NCBI GenBank assembly: GCA_018398805.1
Contig: JAGFBZ010002393.1
Coordinates: 248,001 to 312,000 of the forward strand
DNA: 64,000 nucleotides
Direction: 5' to 3'
From: Hirundichthys speculiger
Lineage: Eukaryota > Chordata > Actinopteri > Beloniformes > Exocoetidae
The notes under the pieces are model-generated. The model made no database searches and had not been told where the DNA came from. It worked only from the letters and a program-made list of their open reading frames with translations. A program made the translations under genes and the position numbers. Shown in pieces: positions 24,901 to 36,900 of the stretch; position 1 is the first letter of the stretch; the number at the start of each line of letters is the position of its first letter.

Positions 24901-27900
24901 ACAGAGCAGTTTGACAGGTGGTTGTAAAGATTATTCAGCTGGTATGAAATGACGGGAATCCTCATGGAAGTTTGTTTCCTGTCCAGAAAGCCCCTGATCT
25001 TTTCTGAGATTGGATTGTGTCAGTGTGGATTAGCAACAGCAACACACACCGGCACACACCACAGCAGGAGTCATGACACAGTTACCGTCGACTGGATGCC
25101 CCCCCCCTTTATTCATCCGCCGCAGTGCTGAGCTGGAGGTTATTAGGTTTCTGTTATTGCTGCGATGACTGTTACGGTGATTTTTTTTGATCACTTACCC
25201 GTTTTGGTGTGTTGTTGTGACATATAAAATGGCTCTGGTGTGTTTCCATTCGGGCTGCCAATGTTAGCTCATTAATACATCCAATTAACCAGTAGGTTTA
25301 AACCTTTTTTAAACTAATGTCTTAACATAAATTGATCTGAAGTTTGACCCCTGCATGGATTTGATTTGGCTGGCTGTGTTGTTAGTGCACGTGGCTGCCA
25401 CGCGGATAATACAGTGGATGAGAAGAGACCACTGGGTGTTTTGAACAGGAAGTTAATTTTTTTTTTCATAAAAAGCATCTAGAAGGAATAAAACCAACGT
25501 TGTGTGCACATCTTGTAGTGATAAGCTGTCCTTTTGCCGAAAACACGACAGGTTAGAAGAACCGTCTACACTGTCCTTGGGGCACGTTTATCAATTAAAG
25601 AAGCAGAAAAGACTTTCTTTCATGTTAAAATGTCAGTTTCAATTCAATTCGAAGGTTTATTTGCTTACTTTTAAGAAGCGTTGTCAGAAAAAAGCGACCG
25701 GTTGTCTCCTGGAACAACTGCGTACCGCTAAATGCATCAACAGCAATGAAGCTAGCTCACAGAGCTACAGTGGACATCATGACAGACGTGGCTAAGAAGC
25801 TCAAGAAAGTAATGATGGTAGAGAAAACAGCAGAATAAACCAAACAAATCTCACAGTGTTTTAAAAGTGACATAACTTCCTTGTCTAATCTGCTGAGCTA
25901 AAAAAAAAAAAAAAATTTGCAGAAGTTCTCTTTTTGCTTTCTTCAAATGACGACAGCAAAAGCTAATCTAGCTAACGCTGTTGCTAACTGGGGAACTCTG
26001 TACTGAGCAGATGAATAGATTTAAATCCATAACTTTGAAATTATCCATTTAGAGGCCGTTGCAACACAATTCAACAGTGGGAGGCTTCTGATTTGTCATT
26101 TTGAAGCTGCTGGGATAATTTGGCAGTTTGGCTGGCACTTTAAAACAGCTTTTTGTTGAAATTAGCTCAGTTTTCTTCGAGTTTACATGGCTTCAATGAT
26201 GACTACAAACTCCCTCAACTCAGTCTCTGTTAAGTGTCAATGATTAAGATGTTAGCACAACCAAAGACCTAATTGCTAATTGCTCTTTATTAATCAGAGC
26301 GATTGCGATTAACTTGATTACATGTTTTAAATCACTTGACAGCACTACTTTTGAACACTGCTGATTGCTGACAATTATTTCGGTCCTGTTCTCCACGCGT
26401 CTCACTATAGAGCTGCTGTAAAATGACATTGTAGTCATCGTATTGGAAAATAAAAAAGCTATACTGCCCCCTTACTTTTCCTTTTCTGGACTGCAATAAC
26501 AAATTGACTTTCACGCCTCAACAGGAGAGACCTGATTGTCCATGACACTGCAGTTTTATACGATGTGTGGACGCAAAATATTCTCTGTGGATGCAGCTTA
26601 TTATGTTGACTAATCTTTGAAATCTTAGTTTTTATGGTTTTATTTCAAGACATGCCTTAAAAAAAAGTGAGAAAATGTTATAGAGACATTTCCAGTTAAA
26701 ACAATTGTGACATGGTTGCCACCGTAGAGGGATGTTGACATGGATGAATTAGGAATGTAATGACCGTTTTTACCTGTCAGCAACACAGTCTGTAGCTGTG
26801 GGTCATCGCAAAGCTGTATCCAAATAAGGCCGTATAATCACGGTGTTGGGAGGAAGAGACGACACTGAAGATGTACAAGGAGGAAAGAAAAGGGAGCACT
26901 CACTCAGTAATGGAGCTCAGGTTTAATCTGACCACAGTTAAGTCTTTTTATTTAGACACTGGTCAGTGTGTTAACTGTTAGACGCTCATTTCCATGCCTT
27001 ATATGGATTGGTTTTGCGCAACTGTTAGTGATCAATTGATCTATTTCCAAAAGGATTATACTTTATACTGAGTGTTGGCAGGTTAGAGAGAGTTACTGTC
27101 ATGTCAAAGCAGACTATAGTGACCTTTACAGGGAACATTTGAGGGGTTTCGGAGATTTGTTTTTTCTTGAGTCATTGCTATCCTTTTCAATTTTTAAATT
27201 ACAATGGATTCTTTGTCATTTTAGTGGCCGGGGGGCACTTTTTCCTCCTGTTTTTCGCTTATGAATGATCCCTACTGATTTCACATAACAATTGCAACAG
27301 TCACCATCTGACTGACCTGCCAACCTGAAATAAACATTTCGTTAAAGATACGTTCATTGGTCATCTTTAAAATTGGCTTTTTCTGGTTTTTGAAGCGCTC
27401 AGTCCAGTGATTTCTCATACTCTGACCTGTCAGTTATTGACCTGTAAGTGAAATGGATGTTAAACATACTACAGAGCTCGATTGATGACAGATGAATCAA
27501 GACATTTGTAAAACAGGGATCTTTCCCATCAGGCGACCTTGCTGTTCGGGGACCCTGCCGCGGAGCTCTGAGAATTATTCTCATTAACCAAAGTCCTGTC
27601 CTCGTGGTGAATGATCGACATCTCCTGGCTCGCGTGCTGGGTTTTTTTTTTTTTTTCCTGTCTTTTCATTGTGAGCTGATGACAGATAAATCTGTTATAC
27701 GCCCATTTAGCGACTCTGTCATCTTACGAGATGGAGTGTGACTGTTAGCTATCTTTCTGGCATGCTTTAAGGCTGCAGTAGGCATGTTATGGAGGGGGTG
27801 GGGCGTGGCGCTTGGGATGATAGATTTCCTTTAGATGAGTTGCCAACGCAAAGTACAAGTTCTTCTTACGAATACAACCCCTAAAGCAACGGTGTGACCT

Positions 27901-30900
27901 AAATGAGGAAACACTGCTGGTAACTGATTTGATGCAGATTTAGGGTTTTCTCTTCGAAGCGGTCGACACAGATTCATTCCAGACTTTTGTTTTTAACGTT
28001 TAAATGCTTGTGTTTTTCATTTGAGCAACAGGTTTCTGTAAGGTTAGCGACTGTTATGTCCTCTTTTTTTTTAAAAGTTATTAATTAGTTATGGCATTAA
28101 ATACTCTCATCACATTTAATTGTGCTTCTGCTAATCCAGGAAACATGCAATCAGACTTGAGTGGGTGAGGGGGAAGTTTTTTTCCTTTTACTGCACAGCT
28201 GTAGAGGAACACGTGCAACCAAAGTGTTCTCAAATGTAAACCTCTGTTTAAGAACATTTTTTTTTTTTAATTGATTAGCACTACACGTGAGTTTTGGATA
28301 ATGACTTCCAGCTGGGGGTTGTTGAAGGGCAAAGCAGACGGCACTTAGGTTTACTTCAACGAGCCCCTTCGTGCTTTCACCCTTGAGCAACCTCTTTACT
28401 CTGAGATGGATGACGCTATTAAAATGTTATGTTATGAGCTCTGTGTGGTCTTTGTAGGCTGAAACAGAGATCACATGGGGTGGCTGTAGTTCAGCTGGTA
28501 AACCGGGTCCTCCGGTCACTGTAAGGTTGGCGGTTCGATCCCGGCTCCAACTGTCCACATGTCAAAGTGTCCTTAGGCAAGACACTGACCCCTGACTTGC
28601 CTGGCAGCGCCTTGCATGGCAGCAGCCACCTGGTGTGTGATTGGGTGAATAAGAGGCCAATGTAGAGTGGTTTAGGGGTACCGTGATGGTTGTCTAGAAA
28701 GCTCTATACAAGTGCAGTCCATTTACCATTACAGCACCAGTGTATGATGGGGATCCAGAATTTCCTTTGAAGCCTGATATTCATGGTATATTGGTATATT
28801 CATTAGGGGTGTGGAAAAAAATTGATTTGGCGATATATCGCGATATTCGGCCGCCCGATATAATATCAATTTTTCAGCTCCTAATATCGATTTTTTAGGA
28901 AAATTCAATTCATTCACTTAAATGTGCAAAAACACTAATAATAAACAATACATAGGTTGTTTTGAAGCAAATAGTTTTGACTCATAGTTTTAATACCATC
29001 TGATGAACATATACAGCAACTTGATTTTTCATCTCTACTTTTAATTTTGATATTAACTGGGTAGAACATCCCAATATATCACGATATCATGATGTTGTGA
29101 TAATATCGTAGCGTGACCCAAGTATCACTATACATATTATATTGCGAGGTCCTTGCCAATACTCACCCCTAATATTCATATACCATTCTCTTGTTTTATT
29201 TGTTAGAACCTTTGTGTTGTCGAAACTCTGACAGCTCCCTTATCCTTTTATTGCCTCTACCGTGCCCCTATCGCTGTCGGCATCGTCGCGTTGGGCAAGG
29301 CTTTGAAGTAGCGTGTGCCATCATGCAGCCTTGCTATGTGTTCGCTTGGCTGCAAAAACAGCTGTTTGTCCTGGGTGGTTTTGGCATGTGGCGCTGTGGT
29401 GCAGGGTCAAACTCCATGTCACATTGTTCTGACCCCAGCGTACATCTGCGGTGGCCTGGTGACAGCCAAGACGACCGGCTCGAGAGTGTGCTAATTGCAG
29501 GCTTGTGGTCTCAGAGAGGCAGTGGTGGACTCACCATTGAAGCGCAGTGTGTGGAAGGACGGCTTTTTGCGCAGCTGTAACCCATGATCATGGTGATCTA
29601 TAAATGGGCACATCTCTCTTTAGCGCTTAAATGTATGGCATAAATCTTCTCTGAACTCCAGCTGTGAAAAGCACTGCTACGTAACAGGTCCTCCTGAGTC
29701 AGCAGAGAACAGAAAATAAAAAAGGAGTGGTGAAGGAATTTGCTGTAATTATGCCCACAAGGGCAGCATCTACTTGTCCTGCCATCTGTGACCCACATAC
29801 GTCTAACAGCCTTTTTCTTCTCTTGTGTCTCTTTCTTTCTTTTTAGCGGAACCAGCTGACCTCTTGAAGATTTTAGATTTTCACAGTTTACCTGACGGTG
29901 TTACAAAAACAACGGGTTTCTGCTCACATAGGAGGTCAACACAAGGACCCGATGTGGCCTACAGAGTATCCAAAGACGCCCAGCTCAGTGCGCCCACCAA
30001 ACAGTTGTACCCAGGTGAGTGTCCGCAACATCTTTCTACATTTAAGAACTAATCGGAGTGACTTTTTAAAAAATGTTTTACCTCCTGCATCAAAGTGAGA
30101 TAACAGATATTTAAATTGAAGAAAAATTTCCCTCCCACACTTCAGGTTAGTCACAACAGATGATGTGGTGTTTCCAAGATCTTTAACTTCCCCTACATTC
30201 TTGCACATTCTTGCAACTTGGTGACTTTGCTACTGTTTCACCCCTCCAAGGCTGTCTTCACACTATGGGCACAAATCCCATTTTTTTTAATAGGAAAAAA
30301 ATATAGGAAAATATGTGAAATGAATTATCATAACTGAACATTGTGATAATCTTATGACCTGCAATATATGAACCAAATCTTCCGTGTACAAAGTCAGTTT
30401 CTCTTTGCATTGGAGCTAAATTGGACCCCTGACAGTAAAAAGCCTAAGCAGACACTTAAAAAAAAGAAGTATTATTTCAGCAACATGGTTTTATTAAAAA
30501 AACAGATAAAAACTACACGCTGCAGCAACTGCTACAACTCAATTCATATAAATTAGCAATTAAAGTTGCATCTAAGACCACATGGTTCCATATAAGTGGC
30601 CAAACATAGAGGGTGAATACATGGTACTCGGAAAATAATAATTATTTTTTTGGATCTTTTGTGATATGCGTTTGTTTTTGCGATACTGATAATCCTCATA
30701 ACCATATAATGATTTTTAGATATTGTGCAGCCTTAATTTATAGCATGTCCACATTGTACCTGGACAGATATTTTTGACAATCCGAACAGCCAAAAACCAC
30801 TTGAAATGTAATTTTTGTTTATTTATTTTTTCCAAATTGGACTAAAACCACGTATGGAATTTTTTTCAAGTGCGATGCGGCACGAACAGCTACCACAAGT

Positions 30901-33900
30901 ACAGACGACGACTCTCACGGAAGTGATTCCTCCGTTAGCAGGACCGTATTACCTCGCTGCGCTAACCAGCAGAGACAGGTCCCCTGAACAAAGCAGCACA
31001 CCGAGGCGTCCTCCTCTGACGCTTTCTTCTAACTTGTAGAACGTTTACATCACAGCTCCACATAACCATTTGCAACAGCAGCAAAAGCCAGATAACCATC
31101 CTTCATTTTGGTTCCATTCTATCTAGGCTATCGTAGCAACCATAGCAAGGACACACCGATCAGGTCACTTGGAATATATAAAGTACGAAATTCATCCGGA
31201 AAGACGGCATTATGATCCGTGATGCTAAAAATGGGATTTTTAGGCATAATCTTGAAGTTTAGGCCCCCAAAGGTTTATTCGTGGCAGCTCCATCTTTAGT
31301 TAGCATGATTGTTCCTCAGGCCACAGCAGATGTGCTGATTGATTAGCAGTTGACAGATATCTGCCAGTTCTCAGATTGACATCATTTTTTCTTCTTCTTG
31401 TGTTTTTTTTGGGGGGGGATTAGGGGCAGGAAATCCATCATTTTAGAAATTTAGGATTCTGACATCCTAATTTTCTTCCCCCGTCAGTAAGTACAGTCAC
31501 TGGGAAGCATTTTTTTCGTTGTTTTTTTCACTCAGAGAGAGTAATTTATACAGCCTTTAACATAAAAATCACTCGTAGACGGGCGACAGTCAAAAAACTG
31601 GGTACAAAACCCCCCATCTACCCTGCTAAACATGCTTAATGTTATGAAGCTAGCAAAACTACGCTAAGAGGCTCAAACTAATGCTAGCAGGGCACACGCC
31701 TGCAGTCTCTGGCATCTTTCATGCAGACTGAGTTAATACTTCTTTTATAGTTCTAAAGGAGATAATCAGAATCAGCAGGCCGGGCCTGTTTTTTTTCAGT
31801 TTGAATGATCATGTGCAGTATTCCTCAATGCTAACTCAGAGTAGTTCAGTAGCGAGTTAGCCTTGGTGCTCAATCCCACGCATTTAGATGCAAAATTGAA
31901 GATAATTCATGCCCCTGAAATCACACAGCAGACGTGTGGGGTCCAGCCCCGTCATATTTGATGCTGTAAAAGCAGTGAGAACAGGGTGGTGGATGAGAGG
32001 GAAGTCTAGAGCTCTAGAGCTGAGCGGTGCTGACGTGGCTCTGAGCTGCTGCTCTGCTGCTCTGCTGCGATTTCACTTTCCTCTCTCTCCTCCCTTTCCA
32101 GCAGTCTTTCCTTTCTTTTCTTTTCCCCCGAAGCGTCGTAATTTTTCCTCCCGATCGTTCCTCCAAGGCTGGCGCTACCTCGCAGCGTTTTATTCCTTTA
32201 TGTTTGATCGAACTTCTGCCCAGTGAGACACACTCACCTGTGGCGGTCAAGATACGGAAAAAGAAAGAGAAAAAAAAAAAAAAAAAACGTCCTGTGAGCC
32301 AAAGTTCCATAAAGCTTGGATTGGATGACTTTCCCATCCAGGGTCCTCTCAGATGCTACACTGGCCTTTGTGGACCTTTTGATCCGGGGCACGGCTCTTC
32401 CTCCGGGCTTAAAGTTGAGCCGCAAGGCTTCTGCGGCCTACGTGCCCTTACACGCTCTCCAATCAAACAAATACTGTTCACTTTGATGCTGGATGACACC
32501 ACCGTCCCATATGCGTCTTTGTTTAGACACATATGCTATAATTACACACGAGCTGCTCTGGATCATCCAAAATAACAGTCTCTATAAAACAAAGAAACTG
32601 CAGGGGTTCATAAGAGGCACCAGATAGTCTTAAGGTGCAAGCAGACTAACTAGCTGTCTGTGGCGTGAAGGCTTTAAAACCAAGTCGAGTGTTTGTGATG
32701 TGGCTCCTCTCTCGCCTGGATGTTACGAGAATGTGCATTTAATATATTCCAGAAGGCAGCTGCACTCGTGAGATCATTTTATCCACCTCCCTTCTTTCTT
32801 TCTTTTTTTTTTCCTTCCTTTAACTAAGTTCGCTACTGAGCTATGACTTTGTCTCAAAGCCTCATCAGCGCAGCATCCCGACTCAGGAAAGTTAGAAATG
32901 AAGGATCAAAAGGTATGCAGACATACTTCTTTTGTTGCGATCGTCATGTTGGTGACATTAAAATAAAAATATAAAAACAAAACCCGCAGTGACTCAGATT
33001 GAGAACAAGCTGGCCCATGACCTCGTAACCACAGACTGTCTGCGATGATGTGTTGGAAAAGAGCGAGTGCAGACATGCAATCATTAGGCAGACACGTGGA
33101 AGAGATGATTCATTTCAAACTGCGGAGACATTGAAAACAGAGGAAACCTTTCTTACCTCGATCATGTGAATGAGAAGTGAAGGAAAGAGGAAAAAAAAAA
33201 AACACCTGCTCTGTTTAATTATAATGTCACAACGGAAGACCGCCAGCCTCTTTCCCGTGGACTCAACGGCCCAGATAAATCTATAAGAAAATAAACTCTC
33301 AAACAAATAGCTCGGTAAGAATAATGTAGCAGTTTTCGCCCTCTTTCTGAAGGAATTTAACCGTAATTTGGCATTATTGCAGTTTGGCGACTTTGCTGCA
33401 GCATAGGGGTGTGAAAAAAAAAATGATTTGGCAATATATCGCGATTTTCGGCCACCCGATATAATATCGATTTTTCAGCTCCTAATATCGATTTTTTTTT
33501 TTTAGGAAAATTCATGTATTAAAACACTAATGATAAACAATAAATAGGTTGTTTTGAAGCAAATGATTCAATTTGTCCTCTGAATGATCAGTATCATCTG
33601 ATGAAACATATACCGCAACTTGATTTTTCATCTCTACTTTTAATTTTGGATATTAACTGGGCAGAATATCTGCAATATCACGATATATTGCGATATTGCG
33701 ATAATATCGTATTGTGACCTAAGTATCATGATACATATCGTATTGCGAGGTCCTTGTCACCCCTACTGCAGCTTATAGTGAACTTCCAGTGGACAATCTA
33801 CAATGGCTGCTGTTACATGATGTTTTTTTAATTCGGAATTAATAATTAGGAATTAAATAATTCCGAATTAAACTATTTTCCTTCGAGTTTACATGGAAAT

Positions 33901-36900
33901 AGTAATTCCGAATTAAGGTTTACATGGAAAACACGTTAGTTCGGCTTTATCCAACTCCACTTTAGGTCTGGGGGTTGGGAAGGGTTCTGATTGGACAGGG
34001 GGGGGCGGACGTCTACATTTACCGGAAGAAAACAAACTTAGCTAACTGGTTAGCAACAACATTTCACTTATTTTTGACCTGGGTGGCGTCTCTATCTGCG
34101 AAACCTCCTTCATTTAACCTGGCCGCTTTGAAAAGCTCACAATTTTTATGTTTCCTGCCATCTGTTCTTTTAATTATTTCCAGTTCCTCCAAGCTATTTA
34201 TTAAATAAATCGTCTCTGCTCTTGACCACCGTTTACTGCGTGCTGCCATCTTGAAACTTTGTTTTGAAAACAAGCCCAGCGCGGAATATAAGCGTCATCG
34301 CGACAGACGGGCACGAGAACGAGCATGCGCAGAAAGAATACGAATTAATTTAAAGAGGAATGAGTGTATACATGACCGCGGAATTATTTAATTCGGAATT
34401 AAAATGGGAATAAACCAGCCACTTACTTCGGAATTAAGTTTAATTCGGAATTGACATTTTCATATGGAATTAAGTGTTTACATGGTAACTTTTATTCGGC
34501 TTTAACTTTAATTATGAATTAAAGAGGAATTAAACTTCCCATGTAAACGCACCCAGTCACTTCCTGAACAAACAAGGCCTCGGAGGGGCGAAAGGTAGCA
34601 AAGTCACCAAAGGCGGCTCCGAAGTTTGCCGACACGCTTCAGAAGCGACTCTCCACTATCCATGAAAGGGTCCCCCCCCCCATGCTGCATGAATGAGGCG
34701 ACCCTCTGGAGAAGGTTCAGGCAGGCATCTCGAGCAGAGCTCATACTTGTTCCCACCTTTCCGCATGGTTCATTTCACTCGCTCCATTTCATTCACCGGC
34801 TACATGTGGAGTAAAAGATACCCATCTCTCAGATGCCTTCAGGCGCTAACAAGCCGGCTGATGCTTATCAAATGACTGCTTCGTTGTTACATTGGCACCA
34901 ATCAGCACTGTAGCCAGTCTTGGTGCTTTAGAGACTTGACAGAAATAAATGATCAAACATGGCTCCTTTTCATTATTTAATGCTTCAGAAATAATCAAAT
35001 CCTTTGATGTTTGATTTTTTTTTTGCATTTCGCATCCTTTTTTTTTTCTTCTTCTTCTTTAAAGTCCACCCATATGGAGCTCAGCTGTTGCAGCTCTTGA
35101 CCTTGAGTTGCAACATGACATTTGGAGCAGCTTCACTTCTAAGTTTGCACCTTGACTCTTATAAGTCTCAGTTGTGAAATGCTTCACCGCTGGAATATAG
35201 ATTGCCTACTACCGAAGGAGAGATTTGAACACGGTGACAGCTGAAAGACTCCATTTATCTGCTCACATGGACACTGGCAGATGGCAGAGAGCACCAGTCA
35301 AAGTGTAGCTGATGGTTGTTCAGACTGGGAGAAGATAATGGATTCAGTATTCCAGGATCGTCACTGGCTTTCTGCCTTTGAACGGGACCTTTTCTTGTCC
35401 TTTTTTTTTTTTTTTTTGCTTTGATGCCATGGACTTCCGCGACCACGGTCTTTTCCATTCCCTCCATGTCAGCAGATAAACACACAAAAGTCAGTCACAC
35501 ACTAAATGAGGAGTGAGGTATCTATCATCTGGTGGCCTGAAGCAGAAAGCTGGAGACACATTCCAGAGAAACCAGAGCTTCTGTAAACGACCCCCCCCAC
35601 TCCCCCACCCAAACCCATTTCATTTGAGGTCCTCGGGAGAGAGGTGGCTCATTTAATCCACACTTTACTGTTTTGTTAGCCTCCTTCTCTCCTTGTTCTC
35701 TCGTCCTCGTTTTGATTGAGGTCGTCTCGGGGGCATCAGGTCCTTGGTGTGATGGGAGAGCAGATAGGACAGGGTGCGAACATGAACCCACACGTGATTG
35801 TACAAAAACAAAAAGGGTGGCCATGTTTTGCTCGTTTTCAGACATTAAGTTTTAACATCTGGTACCTATAGAGCAGCTTTGCACCAAGCATAACTCCAAA
35901 AGGCTGAGGATCTCTTCAAGAAAAGGAGCAGATGTGCTCAAGTGTGTTGTGATTGGTCAAATTTAGGAACCGGGGAGCCTTTCGCCGTCACAGTCACTCT
36001 GAAAACACAGAAAGATCACAGTAACGTTCGCCAGGAGTTATTCCCTCACCCTCCTCAAGTGGTTTCCTTGTCCACTGTCCACTGGTTTCCCTTTCACCCC
36101 TCAGCTGACCCTTCACCTCCACACAGACGGCCTTTCCCCGCTCAGCTCAGCACAGCACTCCATGACAGATGTGGCTCAGCTGGTTTTCATCACCAATCGT
36201 TTTTTTTAGTTTTTCCATTTCTTTTCATAAACTGAGCCATCCATAGATTCCTAAATCCGTCTTTCTCACCAAAATCCCCCCCGTATGAGAGTCTTAGAGG
36301 ACCGTCTGACTTGTCTTCCTCTTTCTGATGTGCTGCCTCTCCTGCCACGAAGAAGCATCTGTCAATTAAAAGCAATGCTTCTCATATGATACCGAGGAGA
36401 ATTCCTGAAAGAGCACGATGCCAAGACATGTGCTCGCCGCATGATGTGACACGATGCCTGGCATCAATGAAGGGATGACAGGAGGAAATAAAAAAAAGCC
36501 AGGAGGACAAGGCACGAAGGCAAACAGCCGTTGACGAGCTGACAGGGTGACAGATGATGAAGAGAGCCGATAAAGCAGAAGGGTGACAGTAGCAAAGTCT
36601 TTCTTTTCTCCTCTTGGCCCACAGACTGGCTATAAGGAGCCCATAGTTTCCACAGTTTTCCAGCCTGTCTTCCATTATGTTAAGAATGGAGACAGGCTCC
36701 GGGGGGGTTTCATGGCCCTGCGATACCACCATAACCTCAAACCCTGCCTCTCTTTTCCGCTCGTCTGGAAACCTCTGCTGTGCACATGCTGAACAGTAAC
36801 ATAGACGACTGGTTCTTTTGCTAGTGGTTAAATAGGATCCAAATCGATGGTTTCTCATAGGGGAGTGAAAAAAAAAAAAAATCGATTTAGTATCGCAATT

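Larger units (their letters stand above)
8049..29846 (+). other. col5a1 intron 1 (21.8 kb)
   Basis: The donor is GTAAGA and the acceptor a pyrimidine tract ending TTTTTAG. A very long first intron is typical of this collagen class. It holds a TC tract (8095-8121), a G-run near 8288-8300, a short tandem duplication around CTTTGAGTTGGAAAAGT (8650-8718), a C25-A22 tract, three hAT MITE copies of the YAGGGCTG family, a related-repeat pair at 21.6 and 23.7 kb, a tRNA-derived SINE and one copy of the TAGGGGTG hAT family. Between these, about 8.1-9.9, 10.0-13.6, 14.5-17.4, 17.9-19.5, 20.2-21.6, 22.0-23.6 and 24.0-28.4 kb, I see nothing I can name. Confidence 0.75.

Noticed and set aside
28478..28560. 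tRNA gene
   Set aside because: A and B boxes are present, but no closed acceptor stem, and the sequence continues into a known SINE-type body and tail.
29191..29580. 129-codon + frame just upstream of exon 2
   Set aside because: It ends before the exon 2 acceptor, has no splice logic and no similarity to the collagen protein.
36382..36858. 158-codon minus-strand frame in intron 2
   Set aside because: Cys/Ser-rich without motif, ends at a transposon border; likely chance.
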